Assembly: GCF_030816235.1 (NCBI RefSeq)
Contig: NZ_JAUSXT010000001.1
Coordinates: 3,472,001 to 3,536,000, forward strand
DNA from: Microbacterium sp. W4I4
GTDB lineage: Bacteria > Actinomycetota > Actinomycetes > Actinomycetales > Microbacteriaceae
Length of the DNA stretch: 64,000 nucleotides
Direction: 5' to 3'
A program made the translations under genes and the position numbers. Below are positions 23,802 to 31,673 of the stretch, piece by piece (positions within the stretch are counted from its first letter, which is position 1; each line of letters begins with the position of its first letter). The notes beneath the pieces were generated by a model. The model saw only the letters and a list, made by a program, of their open reading frames with translations. It did no database searches and was not told the origin of the DNA.

Positions 23802-24613
23802 GGAACAGCACCCGCCGCGGCTACGCGCCCCGGATCCTTGCCGTCCCCGCCCTGCTCGGAGTCGCCTTCCTCGTGCTGCCGCTGGCCGCACTGGTCGGAC
23901 GGGTGCAGTGGGCGTCGCTCTGGCAGGACATCACCTCGACCGACGCGCTCAGCGCCCTGCGCCTGTCGGTGCTGACGGGCCTCGCGGCCACTGCGATCTG
24001 CCTGCTGATCGGCATCCCGCTCGCCCTGCTCATCGCCCGCTCCGCACCCCGCACGGCTGCACTGCTGCGTGCCGTCGTGACCGTGCCGCTGGTGTTGCCG
24101 CCCATGGTCGGCGGGCTCTCGCTGTTGTTCCTGTTCGGTCGCTCCGGGTGGCTCGGCTGGACCGGCTGGCAGGTGCCGTTCACCACCGTCGCCGTCGTGC
24201 TCGCGCAGACCTTCGTCGCCCTCCCGTTCCTCGTGCTCGCCCTGGAGGGCGCCATCCGCACCTCAGGGCTCGACTACGAGCGCACCGCCGCCGGCCTCGG
24301 CGCAGGCAGCTGGACGATCCTGTGGCGGGTCACGCTGCCGCTCGCCGCTCCCGGGCTGCTGTCGGGCACCGTGCTGTGCTTCGCCCGCGCGGCCGGGGAG
24401 TTCGGCGCCACCGCACTGTTCGCCGGCAATGCTCCCGGCGTCACGCAGACCATGCCGCTGGCCATCTACACGGCCTTCAACGGCGCCGGCGTCAGCCAGG
24501 GCAGCGCGATCGCCCTGTCGCTGATGCTGCTGGTCACCTCCGTCGCCGTGCTGCTGCTGGTGCGCGGCTGGCGGCCGGGCGGTGCGGCTGCAGCCCCGGA
24601 GGAGTTGCGATGA
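23798..24613 (+). CDS. modB: Molybdate ABC transporter permease ModB
   Basis: A 271-aa permease with about six membrane segments. VPLVLPPMVGGLSLLFLFGRSGWLG and FARAAGEFGATALFAGN are typical of ModB, and the ATPase-contacting loop is ERTAAGLGAGSWTILWRVTLP. The GTG start overlaps the modA stop and the stop overlaps the modC start (ATGA). Confidence 0.93.
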   Translation: MRNSTRRGYAPRILAVPALLGVAFLVLPLAALVGRVQWASLWQDITSTDALSALRLSVLTGLAATAICLLIGIPLALLIARSAPRTAALLRAVVTVPLVLPPMVGGLSLLFLFGRSGWLGWTGWQVPFTTVAVVLAQTFVALPFLVLALEGAIRTSGLDYERTAAGLGAGSWTILWRVTLPLAAPGLLSGTVLCFARAAGEFGATALFAGNAPGVTQTMPLAIYTAFNGAGVSQGSAIALSLMLLVTSVAVLLLVRGWRPGGAAAAPEELR

Positions 24614-25503
24614 CCGGCGCGCTACTGGATGCCGAGATCCGTGTCGATCGCGGTGGGTTCGCCCTGGATGCCGCCCTGCACGCCGAACCGGGGGAGATCC
24701 TCGCCCTGATGGGCCCGTCCGGGGCCGGCAAGTCGACCCTGCTGAGCGTCATCGCCGGATTCATCCGTCTCAGCGCGGGGGCGGTGCGCCTGGACGACGA
24801 CACCGTGCAGGATGCTGTCGGCATCGACATCCCCCCACGCGAGCGCGGTGTGATCCTGCTCGGGCAGCAGCCCCGGCTGTTCCCGCATCTCAACGCCCGG
24901 GAGAACATCGCGTTCGGCCCCCGCGCGCACGGCGCGCCCAAGGCGCAGGCCCGGGCGGATGCCGATGGCTGGCTGGCGCGCATCGGACTGGCAGATCTCG
25001 GCGACCGGCGCCCCGCACGACTGTCCGGAGGGCAGCAGCAGCGCGTCGCCCTCGCCCGGGCGCTGGCCACCTCGCCGCGCGTGCTGCTGTTGGACGAGCC
25101 GCTCACCTCGCTCGACCCGGCCACCGCCGACGGCATCCGCACCCTGCTGCGGGACGAGCTCGCCGCGACAGGCACGACCGTCGTGATGGCCACGCACGAT
25201 GCGGCGGATGCCGTCGCCCTCGCCGACCGGCTGGTGATCCTCGAAGCAGGCCGCATCACCGCGGACGGTACCCCCGCGGCCGTGCTCGACGCTCCCGTCA
25301 CCCCGTTCGCCGCCGCCCTCGCACGAACGGTCCCAGGGACCGACCCGACCTGGCAGGCACGAGCCGATCGCATCGAGGCGACTGCAGACGGCATCCGGGT
25401 CCGCGTGCGCACCGCCGACGGCGAGTTCCACGACCTCCGACTGCCGCCGGGGTCACCGGTCGTGCAGGGATCCCTGATCAGCATCCATCCGCCTGTCCCC
25501 TGA
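24610..25503 (+). CDS. modC: Molybdate ABC transporter ATP-binding protein ModC
   Basis: 297 aa. Walker A is GPSGAGKST (residues 35-43), the signature motif ARLSGGQQQRVALARAL, Walker B VLLLDEPLTSLDP, and the H-loop VMATHD. A C-terminal extension of about 70 residues (GIRVRVRTADGEFHDLRLPPG) is consistent with a TOBE-like regulatory domain. It is the last gene of the HTH-TOBE-modABC operon; a separate promoter-like box begins 5 bp after its stop. Confidence 0.93.
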   Translation: MTGALLDAEIRVDRGGFALDAALHAEPGEILALMGPSGAGKSTLLSVIAGFIRLSAGAVRLDDDTVQDAVGIDIPPRERGVILLGQQPRLFPHLNARENIAFGPRAHGAPKAQARADADGWLARIGLADLGDRRPARLSGGQQQRVALARALATSPRVLLLDEPLTSLDPATADGIRTLLRDELAATGTTVVMATHDAADAVALADRLVILEAGRITADGTPAAVLDAPVTPFAAALARTVPGTDPTWQARADRIEATADGIRVRVRTADGEFHDLRLPPGSPVVQGSLISIHPPVP

Positions 25504-25507
25504 CCGG

Positions 25508-25513
25508 TAGCAT
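25508..25513 (+). promoter_or_regulatory. -10 element of the fdhD transcript
   Basis: TAGCAT just after the modC stop. If used, it gives fdhD an unusually long 5' leader of about 145 nt, unlike the leaderless genes around it. Confidence 0.4.
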
Positions 25514-25519
25514 GCGGGG

Positions 25520-25665
25520 TCGATCTGCACACCTGGCGGGAGGCTCGGCGGTGAACTCCCTGCACGCGGGACGGCCCTGCAGCCGCACCCGGCGCCTGCC
25601 ACCCCGCAGAGGAGTACGGTGACTCCCATACCGTGGCAGAGCGAGGGCGCACCCGGGAGGACACG
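25520..25665 (+). other. Structured 5' leader of fdhD (possible riboswitch, class unknown)
   Basis: A GC-rich leader with several possible stems: GGGAG (25539-25543) with CTCCC; CTGCA and TGCAG around GGGACGGCC; CTGCC with a GCAG partner near 25605; and TACGGTGACTCCCATACCGT at about 25616-25635. No coding function is evident. I could not match it to the molybdenum-cofactor, cobalamin or other riboswitch consensus that I remember. Confidence 0.3.
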
Positions 25666-26580
25666 ATGGGCAGAATCACCACCCGCAAGAAGGTCGTTCG
25701 CATCACCGCAGGAGCGGATGACGTCGAACGCGCGGTCGTACGCAGGCTCGACACGCTGGCCGTGGAGGAGCCACTGGAGATCAGAGTGCTCGGCGAGCCG
25801 CTGACCGTCACGATGCGCACACCGGGCCATGACGTCGAACTGGCGGCCGGTTTCCTGGTCTCCGAGGGCGTGATCACCGACGGCGAGCAGTTCCTCTCGG
25901 CCATCCACTGCGGAGGGCCGGGCACGGGTGGAGCGGCCGCCGCGCCCGGGGCGTACGCGCTGGGAGCCTCCGCCTCCGACGGCGGCAACACGTACAACGT
26001 GCTCGACGTGACGCTGGCACCGGGCACTCCGCTGCCGGACCCCGAGCGAGCGAGGCATTCGTACACCACCAGCGCCTGCGGCGTGTGCGGTGCGGCATCC
26101 ATCGAACAGGTCTCGACAACCTCGGCCTTCGATGTGTCGACCGACCCGCTCGTCGTGGATGCCGAGACGCTGGCCGCCCTGCCGGACCGGCTGCGCTCGC
26201 AGCAGGAGGCGTTCGAGAAGACCGGCGGTCTGCACGCGGCCGGGCTCTACGACGCCGCGACCGGCCGGCTGCTCGTCGTGCGCGAGGACGTCGGACGGCA
26301 CAATGCGGTCGACAAGGTTGTCGGCTGGGCGGTGCTCAACGGCCGGCTGCCACTCGCCGGCACGGTGCTGCAGGTCTCGGGCCGCGCCAGCTTCGAGCTC
26401 GTGCAGAAGGCGGTGATGGCCGGCATCCCGATGCTCTCCGCGGTGTCCGCACCGTCGTCGTTGGCCGTCGAGATGGCCGAGTCCACCGGACTGACGCTGT
26501 TGGGCTTCGTGCGCGGAGCCAGCATGAACGTCTACTCGCGGGCCGAGCGGGTGCGCGAGGGCATACTCGCTCCCGCCTGA
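25666..26580 (+). CDS. fdhD: Formate dehydrogenase accessory sulfurtransferase FdhD
   Basis: A 304-aa protein that moves sulfur onto the bis-MGD cofactor of formate dehydrogenase, which is needed for activity. EEPLEIRVLGEPLTVTMRTPGHDVELAAGFL is the conserved N-terminal half. SACGVCGAAS holds the reactive pair C138 and C141, and VREDVGRHNAVDKVVGWA is the family signature. The ATG at 25666 follows GGGAGGA with 4-nt spacing; an in-frame GTG at 25633 lies within a possible hairpin. It precedes the dehydrogenase gene. Confidence 0.95.
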   Translation: MGRITTRKKVVRITAGADDVERAVVRRLDTLAVEEPLEIRVLGEPLTVTMRTPGHDVELAAGFLVSEGVITDGEQFLSAIHCGGPGTGGAAAAPGAYALGASASDGGNTYNVLDVTLAPGTPLPDPERARHSYTTSACGVCGAASIEQVSTTSAFDVSTDPLVVDAETLAALPDRLRSQQEAFEKTGGLHAAGLYDAATGRLLVVREDVGRHNAVDKVVGWAVLNGRLPLAGTVLQVSGRASFELVQKAVMAGIPMLSAVSAPSSLAVEMAESTGLTLLGFVRGASMNVYSRAERVREGILAPA

Positions 26581-26658
26581 GCCTGAGCCCGAGAGAGCGC
26601 GCGCAGGGAGCGGAGAACGCGTGCCTCTGCGCCCCTTGAAACCGGACCGCTGACCGGG

Positions 26659-26706
26659 CGGATCGTATACGCCGCTCTTGCGCGGATCGTATATCACTGG
26701 TAGGCC
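26659..26706 (+). promoter_or_regulatory. Formate dehydrogenase promoter with two direct-repeat operators
   Basis: CGGATCGTATAC (26659-26670) and CGGATCGTATAT (26683-26694) are 24 bp apart start to start. A promoter fits between them: -35 TTGCGC (26678-26683), 17-bp spacer, -10 TAGGCC (26701-26706). The second copy lies in the spacer, so binding there should block transcription. The GTATAC core resembles sites of GntR-type regulators; no regulator gene is adjacent. Confidence 0.5.
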
Positions 26707-26741
26707 TGGCATCACAGACACAGGCGAAGGAGCGTGTGACG

Positions 26742-29096
26742 ATGGCTGCCAAGGCCCCGGTCGAAGACATCAGCGAAGACGCGAGGGAGATGGAGGTCAG
26801 CCCGCCTCGAGAATGGGCGGCCGGCATTCCCGGAATCACGCATTCGATGGTGCCGGCCATCAAGGACATGGGACTGGGTCGTGCGCTGACGCTGCTGACC
26901 GACATGAACCAGAAGGACGGCTTCGACTGCATGAGCTGCGCGTGGGCCGATCCGGACCACCGCAAGACGTTCGAGTTCTGCGAGAACGGCGCCAAGGCGG
27001 TCACGTGGGAGGCGACGCCGGTCACCATCCCCACCTCGTTCTGGGCGCAGAACTCGATCACCGGGCTGTTCGACAAGTCCGAGTACTGGCTGGGCATGCA
27101 GGGCCGGCTGATCGAGCCGGTGTACAAGCCGAAGGGCAAGGACCACTACGAGCCCATCTCCTGGGATGCCGCCTTCGCGCTGATCGCCGACAGGCTGAAG
27201 GCGATGGACTCGCCCGACGAGGCGACGTTCTACACGAGCGGCCGCACCGCCAACGAGACCGCGTTCATCTACCAGCTGCTCGCCCGCTCGCTCGGCACCA
27301 ACAACCTGCCGGACTGCTCGAACATGTGCCACGAATCCACCGGCAAGGCCATGGGCCAGGTGATCGGCATCGGCAAGAACACCATCGCGTACAAGGACTT
27401 CGCCAAGGCCGACCTCATCATCGTGATGGGCCAGAACCCCGGCACCAACCACCCCCGCATGCTGACGGCGCTGGAGGAGGCCAAGGACAACGGGGCCGAG
27501 ATCGTCGCGATCAACACGCTGCACGAGGCGGGTCTCTCCCGCTACAAGAACCCGCAGCGCGTACGCGGGATCATCGGCCACGGCACGGGACTGGCCGATC
27601 AGTACATGCTGATCCGCGCCGGCGGCGACGGCTGGCTGATGAAGGCCATCTCCCAGAAGGTCTTCGAGGCCGAGGATGCCGCACCCGGCACCGTGCTCGA
27701 TCACGCCTTCCTCGAGGAGCACTGCTCGGGACAGGACGAATTCCGCGAGCATGTCAAGGACCTCGATCCCGAGATGGTGCTGCGCGCCACCGGGCTCACG
27801 CAGGCCGAGATCGACGAACTGGCCGAGCGCTACCTGCGCGCCGACCGCGTCGTCATCACCTGGGCGATGGGCCTGACCCAGCACCGGGATGCCGTCAGCA
27901 TCATCAAGGAGGTCATCAACCTCCTGCTGCTGCGCGGCAACATGGGCAAGCCCGGCGCCGGCGCCTCCCCGATCCGCGGACACAGCAACGTGCAGGGCGA
28001 TCGCACCATGGGCATCTGGGAGCAGATGCCCGAGAAGTTCCTCGCCGGGCTCGACAGAGAGTTCGGCATCAGCGTCCCGCGCGAGCACGGCTACGACGTC
28101 GTCAAGTCCGTCGGGGCGATGCAGGCGGGCAGGACCAAGGTGTGGATCGCGATGGGCGGCAACATGGTCTCGGCGGTCTCCGACACCCACGCCGCGGAGG
28201 AGGGATTCCGCAAGGTCGGCCTGAACGTGCAGATCTCCACCAAGCTGAACCGCAACCACCTCACCGTGGGTGACGAGGCCCTGATCCTGCCGGTTCTCGG
28301 ACGCACGGAGATCGACATGCAGGCCGCCGGCGAGCAGAGCCTGTCCGTGGAGGACTCGGTGTGCGCCATCCACGCGACCAAGGGCAAGGTCAAGCCGATC
28401 TCCCCGCTGCTGAAGTCGGAGGTGTCGGTCGTGGTCGGCATCGCCCGCGCACTGTGGGGCGACAGCGGTCCGATCGACTGGGCAGGCTTCGAGCGCGACT
28501 ACGACACCATCCGCGACCACATCGAGCACGTGGTCCCCGGCTTCACCGACTTCAACAAGCGGATGCGCGAGGATAACGGCTTCATCCTGCCGCACGGTCC
28601 ACGCGACTCGCGCACCTTCCCGACAGCGACCGGCAAGGCGATGATCACGGTCAACGACCTGGAGTACATCGAGCGCCCGAAGGGCCGGTTGCTGCTGCAG
28701 TCGATGCGTGCGCACGACCAGTTCAACACGACGATCTACAGTCTCGACGACCGCTACCGCGGCATCAAGAAGAGTCGTCGGGTGATCTTCGTGAACCCCG
28801 ACGACCTCCTCGAGCTCGGCATCGCCGACGGCGACCTGGTCGATGTGCACAGCGAGTTCACCGACGGCGTCGATCGTGTCGTGCACGAGTTCAAGGCCGT
28901 GTCGTTCCCGACGTCCCGCGGATGCGCGGCGACTTACTTCCCAGAGGGCAACCCGCTGGTCCCGCTCGGGTTCACCGCGCTGGGCAGCAACACCCCGGCG
29001 TCGAAGTCGGTCGTCGTCCGCCTCGAGCCTGTCTCGGCGCGAGGGCGGTCGGATGCCGCAGGCGCACCCGGAGCGATGGCGGCCGCCGGGCGCTGA
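26742..29096 (+). CDS. FdhF/YdeP-family molybdopterin oxidoreductase (formate dehydrogenase-like)
   Basis: A 784-aa DMSO-reductase superfamily enzyme. N-terminal cysteines C63, C66 and C80 (FDCMSCAWADPDHR...FCENG) match the YdeP pattern. The active-site motif NMCHESTGKAM places C196-H197 where formate dehydrogenases carry Sec/Cys-His. IVMGQNPGTNHPRML and IRGHSNVQGDRTMG contact the bis-MGD cofactor. The ATG at 26742 is 9 nt after GAAGGAG. No iron-sulfur, NADH or quinone-linked partner subunit is encoded nearby, so the electron acceptor is unknown. fdhD upstream and the OFA carrier downstream support formate as substrate. Confidence 0.88.
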   Translation: MAAKAPVEDISEDAREMEVSPPREWAAGIPGITHSMVPAIKDMGLGRALTLLTDMNQKDGFDCMSCAWADPDHRKTFEFCENGAKAVTWEATPVTIPTSFWAQNSITGLFDKSEYWLGMQGRLIEPVYKPKGKDHYEPISWDAAFALIADRLKAMDSPDEATFYTSGRTANETAFIYQLLARSLGTNNLPDCSNMCHESTGKAMGQVIGIGKNTIAYKDFAKADLIIVMGQNPGTNHPRMLTALEEAKDNGAEIVAINTLHEAGLSRYKNPQRVRGIIGHGTGLADQYMLIRAGGDGWLMKAISQKVFEAEDAAPGTVLDHAFLEEHCSGQDEFREHVKDLDPEMVLRATGLTQAEIDELAERYLRADRVVITWAMGLTQHRDAVSIIKEVINLLLLRGNMGKPGAGASPIRGHSNVQGDRTMGIWEQMPEKFLAGLDREFGISVPREHGYDVVKSVGAMQAGRTKVWIAMGGNMVSAVSDTHAAEEGFRKVGLNVQISTKLNRNHLTVGDEALILPVLGRTEIDMQAAGEQSLSVEDSVCAIHATKGKVKPISPLLKSEVSVVVGIARALWGDSGPIDWAGFERDYDTIRDHIEHVVPGFTDFNKRMREDNGFILPHGPRDSRTFPTATGKAMITVNDLEYIERPKGRLLLQSMRAHDQFNTTIYSLDDRYRGIKKSRRVIFVNPDDLLELGIADGDLVDVHSEFTDGVDRVVHEFKAVSFPTSRGCAATYFPEGNPLVPLGFTALGSNTPASKSVVVRLEPVSARGRSDAAGAPGAMAAAGR

Positions 29097-29165
29097 CGCC
29101 GCGGCAAGACGTCCCCTCGGGGGGATGAGCGTGTCCACATGTCAGTCTGAGAGAGGTGTACGAAG

Positions 29166-30497
29166 ATGTCATCACCCGCAACGACCCGAGGTACGGGCAA
29201 CAACCCGACCGCCGGCCGATGGTGGATCGTCGTCGCGGCGCTGCTGCTGCAGTTCGCCATCGGCGCGGTCTACGCATGGAGTGTGTTCGGCAAGGCCCTG
29301 GCCGACCCGGGCGCGATGAACCTGAGCACATCCGAGGCGTCGCTGACGTTCACGGTGACCATCGGCATGATCTTCATCGGCAGCTACATCGGCGGCAAGG
29401 TGCAGGACCGCACAGGGCCGCGTCCGGTGGCGCTGACCGGAGGCGTCATCTACGCCGTGGGCTGCATCGTGGCATCGTTCGCCATCTCGCACGACTCCAG
29501 CCAACTGTGGCTGCTGGTGCTCGGCTACGGCGTGATCAGCGGCTTCGGCCTCGGCTACGCATACATCGTGCCGATCGCCATGCTGCAGAAGTGGTTCCCC
29601 GACAAGCGCGGCCTGATCACTGGTCTCGCAGTCGCGGGCTTCGGCTTCGGCGCCGTGGTGACCGCACCTGTCGCGCAGTGGCTGATCGCCATGACCCCGA
29701 CCGAACCGAACCGCGCCTTCCTGCCGCTCGGCATCGGCTACCTCGTGCTGGCGCTGGTGGGTGCGTCGTTCTTCCGCAACCCGCCGGCGGGCTACGCGGT
29801 GCCCGGCTGGAAGCCGGCATCGAGCGGCCGCACTCAGGACGCCTACAAGCAGTTCACAGAGAAAGAGGCGCTGCGCGCCCCCCAGTGGTATCTGCTGACG
29901 GCGATACTGACGCTGAACGTCACCGTCGGAATCGCGTTGATCGCGCAGGCCGCGGCCAGCGCGAAGGACATCGCGGGCTACACCGTCACGGGTGCCGCGG
30001 CGCTGGTCGGCGTGCTCGCGCTGTTCAACGGCGGCGGTCGCATCTTCTGGGCATGGGTGTCGGGAATCACCGGTCGCATGTGGGCGTTCGCGCTCATGCT
30101 GGGGCTGCAGGGCATCTGCCTGCTGCTCATCCCGCACGCCTCGAACGCCGCGCTGTTCTTCATCCTGGCGGCGGTGATCTACCTCTGCTACGGCGGCGGC
30201 TTCGGCACGATGCCGGCCACGGCGGGCGACTTCTTCGGGGTCAAGCACGCCGGCGCCATCTACGGCCTGATGATCATCGGCTGGAGCCTGGGCGGCATCA
30301 TCGGACCGCCCATCATCGCGGCGCTGATCGGCGACGGCGAGGTGAAGAACTACACCCTCGGCTACACCGTCATCGGCATCATCGCCCTGGTGTCGCTCGT
30401 CTTCCCGCTGATCACGAAGATGCCCCGCCCGAAGGTGGCAGCGGCGACCGCCGTCGCAGCTGCGGCGGGAGCGGCCACCGCAGCCGCGGCGGACTGA
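29166..30497 (+). CDS. OFA-family MFS transporter (oxalate/formate antiporter type)
   Basis: A 443-aa, twelve-helix major facilitator. FAIGAVYAWSVFGKAL in helix 1, the GGKVQDRTGPRP loop between helices 2 and 3, and YGVISGFGLGYAYIVPIAMLQKWFPDKRGLITG are hallmarks of the oxalate/formate antiporter family. The C-terminus is an Ala-rich tail. It lies 69 bp after the formate dehydrogenase, with GAGAGG upstream of the ATG. Formate uptake or exchange is a fair guess, but the family also carries other monocarboxylates. Confidence 0.88.
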   Translation: MSSPATTRGTGNNPTAGRWWIVVAALLLQFAIGAVYAWSVFGKALADPGAMNLSTSEASLTFTVTIGMIFIGSYIGGKVQDRTGPRPVALTGGVIYAVGCIVASFAISHDSSQLWLLVLGYGVISGFGLGYAYIVPIAMLQKWFPDKRGLITGLAVAGFGFGAVVTAPVAQWLIAMTPTEPNRAFLPLGIGYLVLALVGASFFRNPPAGYAVPGWKPASSGRTQDAYKQFTEKEALRAPQWYLLTAILTLNVTVGIALIAQAAASAKDIAGYTVTGAAALVGVLALFNGGGRIFWAWVSGITGRMWAFALMLGLQGICLLLIPHASNAALFFILAAVIYLCYGGGFGTMPATAGDFFGVKHAGAIYGLMIIGWSLGGIIGPPIIAALIGDGEVKNYTLGYTVIGIIALVSLVFPLITKMPRPKVAAATAVAAAAGAATAAAAD

Positions 30498-30571
30498 CCG
30501 ATCGCACCCCGACCGCCCTGGTCCGTGATTCCACGGCCCCTGGGGCGGTCGGCGGCCGCGCAGACGACGAC

Positions 30572-30577
30572 TACGGT
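30572..30577 (+). promoter_or_regulatory. -10 element TACGGT, near-leaderless moaA promoter
   Basis: TACGGT is 7 nt before the moaA ATG at 30585. Confidence 0.45.
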
Positions 30578-30584
30578 GGTGAAC

Positions 30585-31619
30585 ATGGCAGTCCAGCTCG
30601 GGTCCCGACTTCGGGACACCCGTGGGCGGATGCTGCGGGACATGCGCATCTCGGTCACCGACCGGTGCAACTTCCGCTGCGTGTATTGCATGCCGAAGGA
30701 GATCTTCGGGCGCGACTACGACTTCATGCCGCACGCGATGCTGCTGAGCTTCGAGGAGATCGTGCGCGTCGCGCAGGCCGGTGCCGCCCACGGGGTGCAC
30801 AAGCTGCGCCTCACCGGCGGCGAGCCGCTGCTGCGCAAGGACATCGAGAAGCTCGTCGCCATGCTCGCCGAGCTGCGCACCACCGAGGGCGAGCCGCTGG
30901 ACATCGCACTCACCACGAACGGCTCGGCGCTGGCGCACAAGGCGCAGGAGCTGCGGGATGCCGGGCTGAAGCGCGTCACGATCTCGCTGGACTCCCTGGA
31001 CGAGGCCACGTTCCGAGCCATGAACGACATCGACTTCCCGCTGGCGCGCGTGCTGGATGGCATCCGCGTCGCCGACGAGGTCGGCTTCGACGCCATCAAG
31101 GTCAACACGGTCGTCAAGCGCGGCGCGAACGAGGACGACGTGCTCGCGATCGCCGAGCACTTCCGCGGCACCGGAGTGACCGTGCGCTTCATCGAATTCA
31201 TGGATGTCGGCACGACCAACGGCTGGAACCTGGATCAGGTCGTCCCCTCCGCCGAGATCATCCACCGCATCTCCGCGGTGCATCCGCTCGAGCAGGTCCC
31301 GCCCGCCTATCCGGGCGAGACCGCCAGCCGCTGGCGCTACGCCGACGGCGCCGGCGAGATCGGTGCGATCTCCAGCGTCACCGAGCCGTTCTGCGGCAAC
31401 TGCACGCGGGCGCGGATCTCGGCCGACGGCAAGCTGTTCACCTGTCTGTTCGCCTCGAAGGGACACGACCTGCGGGCGCTGCTGCGCGCGGGGTGCACGG
31501 ATGCCGAGCTGGAGGACGCTCTGGGCGGCATCTGGGGCGCGCGCGACGACCGCTACTCCGAACTGCGCTCCGCAGACACTCCCACCGAGCGCATCGAGAT
31601 GTCCTACATCGGCGGCTGA
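30585..31619 (+). CDS. moaA: GTP 3',8-cyclase MoaA
   Basis: A 344-aa radical SAM enzyme that starts molybdenum cofactor synthesis by rearranging GTP. The N-terminal cluster uses C28, C32 and C35 ([10 protein letters not shown]). The second cluster uses C270, C273 and C287 (FCGNCTRAR...FTC). [14 protein letters not shown] binds SAM, and the protein ends in the required Gly-Gly. The ATG was chosen over upstream in-frame starts because of the -10 box 7 nt before it. It is separated from the main moa/moe operons by the formate genes. Confidence 0.96.
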   Translation: MAVQLGSRLRDTRGRMLRDMRISVTDRCNFRCVYCMPKEIFGRDYDFMPHAMLLSFEEIVRVAQAGAAHGVHKLRLTGGEPLLRKDIEKLVAMLAELRTTEGEPLDIALTTNGSALAHKAQELRDAGLKRVTISLDSLDEATFRAMNDIDFPLARVLDGIRVADEVGFDAIKVNTVVKRGANEDDVLAIAEHFRGTGVTVRFIEFMDVGTTNGWNLDQVVPSAEIIHRISAVHPLEQVPPAYPGETASRWRYADGAGEIGAISSVTEPFCGNCTRARISADGKLFTCLFASKGHDLRALLRAGCTDAELEDALGGIWGARDDRYSELRSADTPTERIEMSYIGG

Positions 31620-31661
31620 CACCCACCGCGCACGCCCGGTCGACCCGTGGCTCGCGAGAAG

Positions 31662-31667
31662 TAGGCT
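31662..31667 (+). promoter_or_regulatory. -10 element TAGGCT, leaderless pta promoter
   Basis: TAGGCT ends 6 nt before the GTG start of pta at 31674. Confidence 0.65.
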
Positions 31668-31673
31668 GGCCCC

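Noticed and set aside
25520..25665. A tRNA-Sec, cobalamin riboswitch or molybdenum-cofactor riboswitch in the fdhD leader
   Set aside because: No T-loop, no cobalamin-box consensus and no match to the cofactor-riboswitch core that I remember; kept only as an unclassified structured leader.
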